Assembly: GCA_949740445.1 (NCBI GenBank)
Contig: CATJIF010000053.1
Location: forward strand, 1 to 59,059
DNA length: 59,059 nt
Direction: 5' to 3'
Source of the DNA: an uncultured Peptostreptococcaceae bacterium
GTDB taxonomy: Bacteria > Bacillota > Clostridia > Peptostreptococcales > Anaerovoracaceae
This document shows, piece by piece, positions 17,534-26,576 of the stretch. The notes under the pieces are model-generated. The model did no database searches. It worked only from the letters and a program-made list of their open reading frames with translations, and was not told the DNA's origin. The first letter of the stretch is position 1. Each line of letters starts with the position of its first letter. The position numbers and the translations under genes were made by a program.

Positions 17534-19057
17534 ATGGCGCAAAGAGAAAAAAAAGTAATTCTTCAAATGAAGAATATCGTAAAATACTACGATACGCTGG
17601 CCGCTAACGACAATATCAACCTGACGCTGCATCAGGGCGAGATTTTAGCGGTCATCGGCGAAAACGGCGCTGGAAAAACCACGCTGATGAAAATCCTCTA
17701 CGGCCTGGAGCATCCGACCTCCGGCGAAATCCTTTTAAACGGACAGCCCGTGCATCTGAAAAACGCGGCGCAGGCCATCTCCTGCGGCATCGGCATGGTG
17801 CAGCAGCACTTCATGCTGTTCGATCCCTTTACCGTGGCGGAAAACGTCGTCTACGGACGGGAGCCGAAAAAAGGCCTTTTTTTCGACGTAAAAGCCGCCA
17901 ACGACAGGATCGCGGAACTGTCGCGACAGTATGAGCTTCCGCTCAATCCCACCGATAAAATCCAGGGCATGCCCGTAGGGCTGCGCCAGCGCGTGGAAAT
18001 TCTAAAGGTGTTGTATCAAAACGCGGATATCATCATCTTCGATGAGCCCACCGCAGTCCTGACGCCGCAAGAGGTTCACGAACTTCTGAAAACCATGAAG
18101 CAGCTTTCTGTCGCGGGAAAAAGCATTATTATCATCACCCACAAGCTCAACGAGGTAATGGAAGTCGCTGACCGCGCCATGGTCATGCGCATGGGAAAGC
18201 ACATCGCCGATGTGAACATCGAAGACACCTCTGTCGAAGAGCTGAGCTTTATGATGGTGGGCCGGCAGCTGATCGACAAGAACATCGAATCCCTTGCAGC
18301 AGGCGAGGACGTGCTGCGCGTGGAAAACCTGACGCTTGCGGGCAACGGGCTGCTTCCCGTCATCGACCACCTCAGCCTGCACGTGGCTAAGGGAGAAATC
18401 GTCGGCATTGCCGGCGTTTCCGGAAATGGCCAGTCGGAGCTGGTGCGCTGCCTCTTCGGCCTTCAGAAGGCTGACAGCGGAACGATTACCGTCTGCGGAA
18501 AAAATATTTTTAACCGCAGCGTGCGCAACGTGCGTGATGCAGGCGTTGCCATGATTCCGGAGGACCGCTACATCTGGGGCTCTGCCAGAGAAGCCACCAT
18601 CGCCGAAACCGCGGTTATGGGGCATTACCGCAGCCCTCAGCTGTCGCGCAACGGCGTGCTCTACACGAAAAAAATCCGCGGCTTTGCCCAGGAGCTCGTA
18701 GATGAATTCGGCGTAAAAACCGACAATATACAGTACAAAACCGGTTCGCTTTCCGGCGGCAACGCGCAAAAGCTGATCGCCGCCCGGGAAATCCGTCAAA
18801 ATACGCCCCTTCTCATCGCCTGCGAACCCACCCGCGGCGTGGATATCGGCGCTATGGAATTTATTCACGACCGCATTGTGGAAAAGCGCAGCGCTGGGGA
18901 TGCGGTGCTTCTGATCTCCAGCGAACTGACGGAAATTATGAAGCTTTCCGACCGCATCTACGTTATGTACGACGGAAGGATCAACGGCGAATTCACCCGC
19001 GAAACCGTAACAGAAGAACAGCTGGGATTTCTGATGATGGGAGGTAAAAAACAATGA
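17534..19057 (+). CDS. Nucleoside ABC transporter ATP-binding protein (double ABC)
   Basis: 507 residues with two ABC domains, as in sugar and BMP-type nucleoside importers. Domain 1 has Walker A GENGAGKTT (42-50), Q-loop MVQQHFMLF and Walker B IIIFDEPTAVLTP; its signature is the degenerate MPVGLRQRVEIL. Domain 2 has the degenerate Walker A GVSGNGQSE, signature LSGGNAQKLIAAREI and Walker B LLIACEPTRGVDIGA. It would drive the two permeases that follow. The stop overlaps the next start (ATGA). Confidence 0.95.
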   Translation: MAQREKKVILQMKNIVKYYDTLAANDNINLTLHQGEILAVIGENGAGKTTLMKILYGLEHPTSGEILLNGQPVHLKNAAQAISCGIGMVQQHFMLFDPFTVAENVVYGREPKKGLFFDVKAANDRIAELSRQYELPLNPTDKIQGMPVGLRQRVEILKVLYQNADIIIFDEPTAVLTPQEVHELLKTMKQLSVAGKSIIIITHKLNEVMEVADRAMVMRMGKHIADVNIEDTSVEELSFMMVGRQLIDKNIESLAAGEDVLRVENLTLAGNGLLPVIDHLSLHVAKGEIVGIAGVSGNGQSELVRCLFGLQKADSGTITVCGKNIFNRSVRNVRDAGVAMIPEDRYIWGSAREATIAETAVMGHYRSPQLSRNGVLYTKKIRGFAQELVDEFGVKTDNIQYKTGSLSGGNAQKLIAAREIRQNTPLLIACEPTRGVDIGAMEFIHDRIVEKRSAGDAVLLISSELTEIMKLSDRIYVMYDGRINGEFTRETVTEEQLGFLMMGGKKQ

Positions 19058-20145
19058 ATACCCGCACGATAAAACGCCTGCTCTCCCCGCTGGCCCAGCC
19101 GGTCTTTGCCATCGCCTGCGCCCTTCTGGTCGGCGCCGTCGCTATGATGTTTACCGGCGAAAATCCGCTGGAGATTTATGCGATCATGCTGAAGGGAGCC
19201 TTTGGCGGCAAGTATTATTTTCTGACCACCCTCACCCGGGCCACGCCCATCATCATCACCGGCCTGGGCGCCGCCATCGCCTGGAGCTCCAACTACATGG
19301 GAATCGGCGGCGAGGGACAGATGATCCTGGGCGGCTTTACCTGTGCCCTGATCGCGCTCTACATGCCCGGCCCCGCCTGGGCGAAACTCCTCTGCTCGAT
19401 CATCGGTGCCCTGGTCGCTGGCGGCCTCTATTCGTTTATCTCCGCCTGGCTTCTGGACAAGTTCGAAATGTCGCTTGCGATTTCCACGCTGATGTTCAAT
19501 TACGTAGCGCAATACGTTACCATGCACTACGTTGCCAACGTCTTTTTGGATACCACAGGCGACGGCAAGATGACGCAGACCTTTATGGTAGACGAAAGCG
19601 TCCGCTTTCCGCAGCTGGTGGAGGGCTACAGCGTGCACCTGGGTTTTATCATCGCCATTGCCCTGGTGGTCGCCGTATGGTTTTTAATGAATCGCACCAG
19701 CTTCGGCTACGAATCGCGCATGACTGGGTTTAACATCCATTTTTGCGATTACGGCGGCGTCAGCAGCAAGAAAATCATGTACGGCATTTTAACGCTCAGC
19801 GGCGTCATCTGCGCCATGGCCGGCGTATGCGAGGTGCTGGGCACGCAGTACCGCTACGTGCACGGTACATACGTCAATACCAGCTACGCCTGGATCGGCT
19901 TAAACGCTGCCCTGATCTCCAATTACAATCCCTTCGGCGTTCTGATTACGTCTATCGTTTTGGCCGGCATTTCCACCGGCGGTGCGGCCATCGCCCGCGC
20001 CACCAGCGTACCCCTGGAAATTTCTTCTGTAATCCAGGGCTGCATTACGCTGTTTATTTCGGCAAAGATCGTCATACAATACCGCAGAGGCCGCAAGGCA
20101 AAGACTCCGCCCTCTGCAGCAGCTCTACAGGGAGGTGAGGAATAG
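19054..20145 (+). CDS. Nucleoside ABC transporter permease 1
   Basis: 363 residues, about nine to ten hydrophobic segments, BPD_transp_2 type (GLGAAIAWSSNYMGIGGEGQMILGG-like region, core GIGGEGQM). It starts inside the stop of the ATPase gene. The C-terminus is short and basic. It pairs with permease 2 to form the channel for the nucleoside bound by the BMP lipoprotein. Confidence 0.93.
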   Translation: MNTRTIKRLLSPLAQPVFAIACALLVGAVAMMFTGENPLEIYAIMLKGAFGGKYYFLTTLTRATPIIITGLGAAIAWSSNYMGIGGEGQMILGGFTCALIALYMPGPAWAKLLCSIIGALVAGGLYSFISAWLLDKFEMSLAISTLMFNYVAQYVTMHYVANVFLDTTGDGKMTQTFMVDESVRFPQLVEGYSVHLGFIIAIALVVAVWFLMNRTSFGYESRMTGFNIHFCDYGGVSSKKIMYGILTLSGVICAMAGVCEVLGTQYRYVHGTYVNTSYAWIGLNAALISNYNPFGVLITSIVLAGISTGGAAIARATSVPLEISSVIQGCITLFISAKIVIQYRRGRKAKTPPSAAALQGGEE

Positions 20146-21065
20146 TGAACATCGACGCGAATTACCTGGCCGTGGTCTTCAATTCTACTATCCGTATGAC
20201 TACACCCATCCTGTTCGTCGCCTTGGGTTCGGCCCTGTGCAACCGGGTGTTTATCTTCAATATCGGCCTGGAGGGCATGATGCTGACCGGTTCCTTTGCC
20301 GCCATCGTCGCCAACTACTACACCCACAGCGTGCTGATTTCGATTCTGGCTGCCATGATCGCCTCCATGCTCATCGCCTGGGTTGCCGGCATTTTCATGG
20401 TAAAATTCAAAGGTGCCATGCTGGTGGTAGGCGTTTCGATCAATACGTTGATGGGCGGGCTTACCACGTTTCTCATGCAGCTGATCTTCGATGTCAAGGG
20501 CGCCTATGTCAGCACCGACCTGGTGGGACTGCCGAAAATCAACGTGGATTTCTTCGGCGAGTCTTCTATCCTGCGCACTATGTTCGGTTCGCTCACCTGG
20601 CTGGATCTGTTCGCCTTTGTCATGGCCGTGGTTCTTTACTTCCATCTCTTCCGCACCGTAACGGGCTTTCGCATGCGCTCTGTGGGCATCAACAAACCCG
20701 CCGCAGAGAGTCTTGGCATTAAAGCCGACCGCATCCAGATTGCAACGGTCGTATTCTCCGGCCTGCTGTCGGGGCTTGGCGGCTGCCTGCTCTCCATGGG
20801 CGGCGTTACGATGTTTGCCCAGAACATGACCGCCGGGCGCGGCTTTATCGCCATGGCTGCGGGCACGCTGGGCGCGGCAAATCCGTTGGGCGTGGTGGTT
20901 TCCAGTTCCTTTTTCGGCTTTGCCCAGTCCATGGCTAACATGCTGCAGAATTCTTCGATTTCCAGCCAGCTGACCATGGCGATCCCCTATTTTGCAACAG
21001 TGGTCGCTCTTGCCATGTTCAATTACGCAAAAATCCGCGGTTCAAAACAAAAGGAAAAGCAATGA
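20145..21065 (+). CDS. Nucleoside ABC transporter permease 2
   Basis: 306 residues beginning with GTG at 20145, which shares its G with the TAG stop of permease 1; GGGAGGTGAGG lies upstream. It is a BPD_transp_2 membrane protein with the family motif NIGLEGMMLTGSFAA near residue 43 and about eight to nine hydrophobic segments. It forms the other half of the nucleoside importer. Confidence 0.93.
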   Translation: MNIDANYLAVVFNSTIRMTTPILFVALGSALCNRVFIFNIGLEGMMLTGSFAAIVANYYTHSVLISILAAMIASMLIAWVAGIFMVKFKGAMLVVGVSINTLMGGLTTFLMQLIFDVKGAYVSTDLVGLPKINVDFFGESSILRTMFGSLTWLDLFAFVMAVVLYFHLFRTVTGFRMRSVGINKPAAESLGIKADRIQIATVVFSGLLSGLGGCLLSMGGVTMFAQNMTAGRGFIAMAAGTLGAANPLGVVVSSSFFGFAQSMANMLQNSSISSQLTMAIPYFATVVALAMFNYAKIRGSKQKEKQ

Positions 21066-21090
21066 TAATTCATTAAGGAGGTGTCATTTT

Positions 21091-21912
21091 ATGACTTATG
21101 ATTTTGCATATTTTCAGAAGAGCGCCGATTACGTGCGCGAAAAGATCGGCTTTACGCCGGAAATCGCCATCATCTTAGGCACGGGGCTGGGGCCTTTAGC
21201 CGATGAGATCGAAGATCCCATCACGATCCCCTATGGCGACATCCCCAATTTCCTGATCTCCACGGCAGAAAGCCATGCGGGCAAGCTGATTGCCGGCAGC
21301 CTGTCGGGTAAAAAGATCGTCTGCATGTCCGGCCGGTTCCACTATTACGAAGGGTACGACTTCGAACAGCTGACAGCTCCCATCCGCCTGTTTAAGCTGC
21401 TCGGCGTGGAAAAGACCATCCTCACCAATGCCGCCGGCGCCGTTAATGTGGAGTATTCCCCGGGACACGTGGTAATTCTAAAAGACCACATCAACCTGAT
21501 GGGCGTATCCCCCACCCGCGGCAAAAACGTGGAAGAATTCGGCCCGCGCTTCTTCGATGCCTCCGATATCTATACCAAGTCCCTGCGCAAAATCGCCCTG
21601 GACTGCGCCAAAGATACAGAGCTGATTGTCCACGAAGGCGTCTACATGTTCTTCTGCGGACCGCAGTTTGAAACTGCGGCGGAAATCCGCGCCGCCAGGC
21701 TTTTGGGGGCCGACTGCGTGGGCATGTCTACCGTAACCGAAGCGCTGACTGCCGCCCACTGTTCCATGCCGCTTTTGGGCATTTCCCTGATGACTAACAT
21801 GGCAACCGGCGTGCGCGAGGAAAAGCTCTGCAATGGCGAGGTGGGAGAAACCGCCCGCAGCGTAGAGGTTCCTTTTAAAAATTATGTAAAGGATATTATC
21901 GCTCATCTGTAG
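21091..21912 (+). CDS. Purine nucleoside phosphorylase, 6-oxopurine type, MTAP/PNP family
   Basis: 273 residues from MTYDFAYFQKSA (AAGGAGGTG upstream). Visible active-site parts: ILGTGLG (28-34) and GRFHYYEGYD with R82/H84 for phosphate, and GPQFET with E194. MSTVTE (212-217) contacts the sugar. N236 in LMTNMATG is the Asn of inosine/guanosine-specific PNPs (MTAP has Asp there). The His that holds the ribose 5'-OH in human PNP appears to be Gly249 (NGEV instead of a HEEV-like motif), by eye alignment. It should release hypoxanthine or guanine and a sugar 1-phosphate, possibly from 5'-deoxy or 5'-methylthio inosine. It lies between the importer and the deaminase. Confidence 0.88.
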   Translation: MTYDFAYFQKSADYVREKIGFTPEIAIILGTGLGPLADEIEDPITIPYGDIPNFLISTAESHAGKLIAGSLSGKKIVCMSGRFHYYEGYDFEQLTAPIRLFKLLGVEKTILTNAAGAVNVEYSPGHVVILKDHINLMGVSPTRGKNVEEFGPRFFDASDIYTKSLRKIALDCAKDTELIVHEGVYMFFCGPQFETAAEIRAARLLGADCVGMSTVTEALTAAHCSMPLLGISLMTNMATGVREEKLCNGEVGETARSVEVPFKNYVKDIIAHL

Positions 21913-22008
21913 GCAGGATTTCATCTGATGATTGATGCCGCTGAGAAAGACGCACTGCCTTTTGTTTTGTACCTTTCCCAGCGGTAAAACCGAGAAAGGA
22001 AGGATACT

Positions 22009-23295
22009 ATGAAACTTCTCTTATCCCACGCCTCTATTTTAACAGAGGACTGGTCGGTCATTTCCGACGGCTTTTTAGGCATTGACGGCGATACCATCTG
22101 CTATGTGGGAACCGAACGTCCGCAGGAGGCCTTTGAACGCGAAAAGGATATGCGCGGAAAGCTTCTGATTCCCGGCCTGTACAACCTCCACTCCCATACG
22201 CCCATGAGCCTTCTGCGGGGCCTTGGCAGCGACCTGCCGCTGGACCGCTGGCTGAACGAAGCCATGTTCCCGGTGGAAGCGCGCCTGATCCCCGAAGACG
22301 TGGCCGTAGGTACGCGCCTGTCGCTGATGGAAATGCTCGCCAGCGGCGTCGTCAGCTTTACGGATATGTACGACCGGACCTGGGCCACCATGCAGGAAGT
22401 TCTGGACAGCGGCATGAAGGCCAACCTGTGCCGCCCGGTTATGGCCATGAACCCGGCAGAGACCTATGAAGACAATTTCCGGGTGGAGGAAGCCTTCCGC
22501 TTTGTCAAGGATGTCAGGGCGTTGAACAACAGCCGCATCCGGGCGGATTTCGGCATCCACGCCGAATACACCAGCAACGACGCTGTGATCGGACGCTTTG
22601 CCGGGGATATGAAAGACCTTGGCGGCCGGGTTCACCTGCACCTGTCCGAAACCCGAAAAGAACACGAAGAATGCAAGCAGCGCCACGGGAAAACGCCGGC
22701 CCGCTGGTTTTACGACCTGGGCGTAATGGACCTTCCCGTCATCGCCGCTCACTGCGTCTGGGTGGAGGACAGCGACCTGACGCTCTTAAAAGAAAAGGAT
22801 GTCAGCTGCGTGCACAATCCCACCAGCAACATGAAGCTGGGCAGCGGCTATATGCCTGTCAAGAAGCTGATGGATGCCGGCATCCGCGTCTGCATCGGAA
22901 CCGATGGCTCCGCCAGCAACAACAATCAGAATCTGCTGGAGGAGATGCACCTGGCCGCCGTGCTTCACAACGGCTATACCAACGATCCCACGATTATGAA
23001 GCCCTTTGAGGTCCTGACCATGGCTACGAAAAACGGTGCCGAAGCCCAGGGGCGCACGGATTGCGGACGGCTTTCTGTTGGCTGCAAAGCCGACCTTGCC
23101 GCCATCGACATGGACCGCCCTCACCTGATCCCGGCGCACGATATCCCTGCGCTTTTAACCTATGCCGTCCAGGCTTCCGACGTGGTTATGACTATGGTTG
23201 ACGGCGCCATCCTCTACGAGAACGGCCTGTTCTTAACCATCGACTACGAACGGGCAAAATTCGATCTACAGGCAGCCATAAAGCGGCTGTTTTAA
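22009..23295 (+). CDS. Amidohydrolase, MTA/SAH/5'-deoxyadenosine deaminase type
   Basis: 428 residues (AAAGGAAGG before ATG). Metal and catalytic residues of the subfamily are in place: H61 and H63 (LHSHTPMSLLRG), H211 and E214 (HLHLSETRKEHEE), H248 (AAHCVWV) and D299 (IGTDGSASNN). The H248-D299 spacing equals that recalled for the Thermotoga MTA/SAH deaminase. The family deaminates adenosine-type nucleosides with altered 5' ends to the inosine form. That product is what the neighbouring 6-oxopurine phosphorylase needs. Guanine/cytosine deaminase relatives (SsnA, AtzA) are alternatives, less likely here. Confidence 0.85.
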   Translation: MKLLLSHASILTEDWSVISDGFLGIDGDTICYVGTERPQEAFEREKDMRGKLLIPGLYNLHSHTPMSLLRGLGSDLPLDRWLNEAMFPVEARLIPEDVAVGTRLSLMEMLASGVVSFTDMYDRTWATMQEVLDSGMKANLCRPVMAMNPAETYEDNFRVEEAFRFVKDVRALNNSRIRADFGIHAEYTSNDAVIGRFAGDMKDLGGRVHLHLSETRKEHEECKQRHGKTPARWFYDLGVMDLPVIAAHCVWVEDSDLTLLKEKDVSCVHNPTSNMKLGSGYMPVKKLMDAGIRVCIGTDGSASNNNQNLLEEMHLAAVLHNGYTNDPTIMKPFEVLTMATKNGAEAQGRTDCGRLSVGCKADLAAIDMDRPHLIPAHDIPALLTYAVQASDVVMTMVDGAILYENGLFLTIDYERAKFDLQAAIKRLF

Positions 23296-23328
23296 ATCAC
23301 AAAAGAAAGACAGAAAGGAAGATAGATT

Positions 23329-24396
23329 ATGATGGAACGAGCAGACAAGGGCCTTGCCTACATGTTGCAATACGAAAATATCGCCTGGTACGAAAACGGC
23401 AAGGTTCGGATTCTGGACCGCCGCATCTACCCCACCCGCGTGGAATTTGTGGAATGCACCACGCATCAGGAGGTTACGCAGGCCATTACCGATATGGTTA
23501 CGCAAAGCGCCGGCCCTTATACGGCTGCCGCTATGGGCATGGCCCTGGCTGCCTATGAATGCCGCGACAAGACCGAGGCAGAGCAGAAGGAATACCTGAA
23601 GCAGGCCGCCAATACCATTTCCCACGCGCGCCCCACCACGGTGGACCGCATGAGCCTGATTACGCAGGGCTGCTACCGGGCTGCCGAAGCGGCGCTGGCT
23701 GCCGGGCAAAACGTCAGCGAGGCCATCGTTTCGCACACCATCCGCACCAACAACGACCGCTACAAAAAGATCCGCCGCATCGCCGGTTATCTGGTGGATA
23801 TGTTCCCCGATAAAGGGCGCATCCTCACCCAGTGCTTCGGCGAAACTATCGTCGGACAGATGCTGGCAGAGGCCAGGGATCGCGGAAATGAGCTGAAAAT
23901 CTACTGTGCGGAAACCCGCCCGTACTTTCAGGGAGCGCGCCTGACTGCCAGCGTTGCCAGGGACATGGGGTTCGACGTTACCGTAATCACCGACAATATG
24001 CCGGCCTTTGCCATACAGAACGAAAAAATTGACGTCTTTACCTCCGCCGCTGATGTCATCTGCCAGGATGGCTACATCGTAAACAAGGTGGGAACCTTCC
24101 AGATTGCCATCGTAGCCAAGTACATGGGAATTCCCTACTTTGCCACCGGCGCTCCCGACAAAGGGCATCCCAGCGTCGATACGGTCAGCATCGAAATGCG
24201 CGACCCCGATTTCGTGTTGCAGGCCATGGGGGTACGCACTGCCATGGAAGGGGTAAAGGGCTATTATCCGTCCTTCGATATTACGCCGCCCTCGCTGGTT
24301 TCCGGCGTCGTTACCGATACCGGCGTTTACTCGCCCTACGACCTGCACAATTACTATGCCAAGGGCAACAAAGGCGAATTTGATATTGTCGTTTAA
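23329..24396 (+). CDS. mtnA: MtnA-like methylthioribose-1-phosphate / deoxyribose-1-phosphate isomerase
   Basis: 355 residues of the MtnA/eIF2B-alpha fold. The catalytic Cys169 (ILTQCFGE) and Asp222 (VITDNMP) match Cys160/Asp240 of the Bacillus enzyme. Flanking family motifs YFQGARLTA and GYIVNKVGTFQIA are present. It should convert an aldose 1-phosphate (5-methylthio- or 5-deoxyribose 1-phosphate) to the ketose form. The next gene is a class II aldolase rather than the MtnB dehydratase with MtnC/D, so the classic methionine salvage pathway is not encoded here. Ribose-1-phosphate isomerase of the same fold is an alternative. Confidence 0.85.
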   Translation: MMERADKGLAYMLQYENIAWYENGKVRILDRRIYPTRVEFVECTTHQEVTQAITDMVTQSAGPYTAAAMGMALAAYECRDKTEAEQKEYLKQAANTISHARPTTVDRMSLITQGCYRAAEAALAAGQNVSEAIVSHTIRTNNDRYKKIRRIAGYLVDMFPDKGRILTQCFGETIVGQMLAEARDRGNELKIYCAETRPYFQGARLTASVARDMGFDVTVITDNMPAFAIQNEKIDVFTSAADVICQDGYIVNKVGTFQIAIVAKYMGIPYFATGAPDKGHPSVDTVSIEMRDPDFVLQAMGVRTAMEGVKGYYPSFDITPPSLVSGVVTDTGVYSPYDLHNYYAKGNKGEFDIVV

Positions 24397-24410
24397 TCCG
24401 GAGGAAGTGT

Positions 24411-25010
24411 ATGGATCAGTATTTATCTTTAAAAGAAGAAATGGTTTCGATCTGCCAGCGCAGTTTTCAGGAAAAGTTGTTCGCTGGCACCAGCGGCAAC
24501 CTTTCCGTTTTCGTTCGGCAGGATGAGGTTATGCTCTGCACGCCGACTAGCGTCCGCTACGAAACCATGACCGCAGGCGATATCGTCGCTATGCGGCTTT
24601 GCGGCGATATCATCGAAGGCGCATACCGCCCCACCTCCGAATGGAAGATGCATGCGGCCATCTACGAGAATATGCCTCATGTCAACGCGGTATTCCACAC
24701 CCATTCGCCCTATGCCACTTCCTTTGCTGTGGTTCATCAGAGCATCCCGTATATTCTGATCGAGATGGCACCGTTTTTAGGGGGCGATATCCCCTGCGCT
24801 TCCTTTGCCCCTCCGGGCAGCCGGGAACTGGGGCTGTCGGCTGTAGAGGCTCTCAGCCCGGGCCGCAACGGCTGCCTTTTGGCAAACCACGGCGTGCTGG
24901 CGATCGGCGATACCCTGTCGCAGGCCTGGATTCGTGCCGAATACGTGGAGGATGCCGCAAAGATCTATCACATGTCGCTTCAGGTAGGAAACCCTGTCAT
25001 TTTAAAATAA
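24411..25010 (+). CDS. Class II aldolase (fuculose-1-phosphate aldolase type)
   Basis: 199 residues, GGAGGAAG upstream. SGN at 28-30, catalytic Glu77 (TSEWKMH), zinc ligands H96 and H98 (FHTHSPYATS) and H160 (LANHGVLAIG) are all present, so it is an aldolase and not an MtnB-type dehydratase by its gene context. Such enzymes (Ald2, DrdA) cleave 5-methylthioribulose 1-phosphate or 5-deoxyribulose 1-phosphate into DHAP and methylthioacetaldehyde or acetaldehyde. It is the last gene of the nucleoside operon, followed by a strong terminator. L-fuculose or rhamnulose phosphate would be the other reading. Confidence 0.85.
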   Translation: MDQYLSLKEEMVSICQRSFQEKLFAGTSGNLSVFVRQDEVMLCTPTSVRYETMTAGDIVAMRLCGDIIEGAYRPTSEWKMHAAIYENMPHVNAVFHTHSPYATSFAVVHQSIPYILIEMAPFLGGDIPCASFAPPGSRELGLSAVEALSPGRNGCLLANHGVLAIGDTLSQAWIRAEYVEDAAKIYHMSLQVGNPVILK

Positions 25011-25024
25011 GGTGTTTTCTCAAC

Positions 25025-25059
25025 ATCATAAGGCTGCGTGCAGCCTTATGATTATTTTT
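25025..25059 (+). terminator. Terminator of the nucleoside operon
   Basis: ATCATAAGGCTGC (25025-25037) and GCAGCCTTATGAT (25040-25052) form a perfect 13-base inverted repeat, followed by ATTTTTG. Confidence 0.85.
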
Positions 25060-25139
25060 GAAATTTGGAAATTTATCGGAAATTATTTCTGATTTTCTAC
25101 CGATTGCAAGAAATTTTTCTTATTTTGGATGTTTTCCTC

Positions 25140-25168
25140 TTACAAAAATTTATCTTTTGTGGTAGAAT
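25140..25168 (+). promoter_or_regulatory. Promoter of the CarD-like gene
   Basis: TTACAA (25140-25145), 17 bases, TAGAAT (25163-25168), about 110 bases upstream of the ATG at 25282. Confidence 0.55.
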
Positions 25169-25281
25169 AAAAGTACAACGTGTAGTTTTGATCAACGTAA
25201 ATCCGTTTGTCCTGCTGCACGTTTTCTTTTATATTCTCAGCGCATTTCAGAGGCCCGACTGTCGGGAGATGAGGAGGCACT

Positions 25282-25809
25282 ATGTTTCAGAAAGGCGATT
25301 ACATTATCTATGGAAATACCGGAGTTTGCCTGGTGGAGGATGTCAGCATTCCTGAGGAAAGCTCCATGGGTGATGGTAAAACGCTCTATTATCGCCTGGC
25401 TCCCCTGCGCAGCACAGGGTTGATTTACATTCCCGTCACTACGACGAAATTTATGCGGCCGGTCATCAGCAGGCAGCAGGCGCAGGAGCTGATCTGCCGC
25501 ATTCCCCACATCCAGCGCGACACCTACGAAGGCCACGACCACCGGATGATGGCCGAGCACTACAAAAATTCGCTTCAAAGCCACGACTGCGCAGACCTGG
25601 TACAGCTGATCAAAACCATCTATCTGAAAAACCAGACGCTTGCACAGCGCGGCAAGAAAGCCTCCAATACCGATCTTCAGTATCTGAAAACCGCCGAAGA
25701 GTTGCTGCACAGCGAGCTTTCCGTCGCTTTGGATATTCCATTCGAGCAGGTAGGCACTTACATTCAAGAATCCATCCAATGTATGCAAAAAAAAGAAGCC
25801 GATACATAG
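25282..25809 (+). CDS. CarD-like (CdnL) transcriptional regulator
   Basis: 175 residues, GAGGAGG before ATG. The N-terminal ~65 residues form the RNA-polymerase-interacting Tudor-like domain (FQKGDYIIYGNTGVCLVEDV, then YYRLAPL and YIPV). The rest is the helical DNA-contacting domain (LIKTIYLKNQTLAQRGKK). CarD proteins bind RNA polymerase beta and stabilise open complexes, often at rRNA promoters. It is monocistronic with its own promoter. A 12-base direct repeat (CCGGCTGAAAAA at 25870 and 25939) follows downstream without known role. Confidence 0.9.
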   Translation: MFQKGDYIIYGNTGVCLVEDVSIPEESSMGDGKTLYYRLAPLRSTGLIYIPVTTTKFMRPVISRQQAQELICRIPHIQRDTYEGHDHRMMAEHYKNSLQSHDCADLVQLIKTIYLKNQTLAQRGKKASNTDLQYLKTAEELLHSELSVALDIPFEQVGTYIQESIQCMQKKEADT

Positions 25810-25955
25810 ACGCATCAACTCCAGCGGGAACTTTTCTCTCTCTGGGGTTCTTGTGTGATTGTCTATGTACCGGCTGAAAAACCGTATTTAATTCACCCGA
25901 CAACTGGGAATTTTAATTTGGCATAAAACGACTATCTTCCGGCTGAAAAAATTTT

Positions 25956-26576
25956 TTAGCTGTTCCAATCCACATCATAGGTGCGTTCCACAGCAAATTT
26001 GTTGAGATAGCCAGTAGAAATATCGAAATTCAGGTCGTACTTGTATTCCAGACCGTAGTACAGCCACATAACCTCGTTTCCCGTCCAGTCGGGATACTTC
26101 TCCGCAGCTTTTTCCTGAGTCAGTTCAGTGATCGGCACTCCATCAAAGGAAATCGTCTCAAGAACGCTCTGATCGCTCTCGGTAGCTATGGTCAGTTCCA
26201 GTCGGGCAATTACTGCCTGTCCCAGAGAAACCTCCTCCTCGTCTGTCGCAAAGGAGATCATAAAGGACATATTGTCCGACACTTTGATACTGCCGCCGGT
26301 GTAGTACGCATTTGCCTCCAACTGAGTGGCAGGGTCTACGGTAATCCGATTATAGTCCTCGTCCACCCAGGACACCTCTAACCCCTCGTCCAGCAGAGTT
26401 TGGACAGTAGTCTCTCCTACCCTAATCTCTTTACCGTTTATGCTGATGGGCAACAGAACCTCATCTTTGCCGCCATCCTCGCTGCTCCCGCCATCATCTT
26501 CACCGCAAGCCGACAAGCACAGCATGAGCGCCGTCAATATCAGGCAGAGCAAAGAAAGTGTTTTTTTCCTAGTCAT
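25956..26576 (-). CDS. Hypothetical lipoprotein
   Basis: 206 residues from MTRKKTLSLL (ATG at 26576, AAAGGAG upstream). The signal peptide ends at lipobox LSAC, followed by an acidic/Gly linker. The rest is a beta-rich domain (LPISINGKEIRVGETTVQ, YDLNFDISTGYLNKF) resembling surface lipoproteins of Clostridia, with no family I can name. The end of the gene overlaps an A/T hairpin (AAAAAATTTTTT near 25946-25957) that may help termination. Confidence 0.75.
   Translation of the reverse strand: MTRKKTLSLLCLILTALMLCLSACGEDDGGSSEDGGKDEVLLPISINGKEIRVGETTVQTLLDEGLEVSWVDEDYNRITVDPATQLEANAYYTGGSIKVSDNMSFMISFATDEEEVSLGQAVIARLELTIATESDQSVLETISFDGVPITELTQEKAAEKYPDWTGNEVMWLYYGLEYKYDLNFDISTGYLNKFAVERTYDVDWNS

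Noticed and set aside
23329..25010. Classic methionine salvage (MtnA-MtnB) reading of the isomerase/aldolase pair
   Set aside because: No MtnK, MtnC/MtnW-X or MtnD is present, and the second enzyme sits with a DHAP-shunt type gene set; an MtnB dehydratase reading is possible but less likely.
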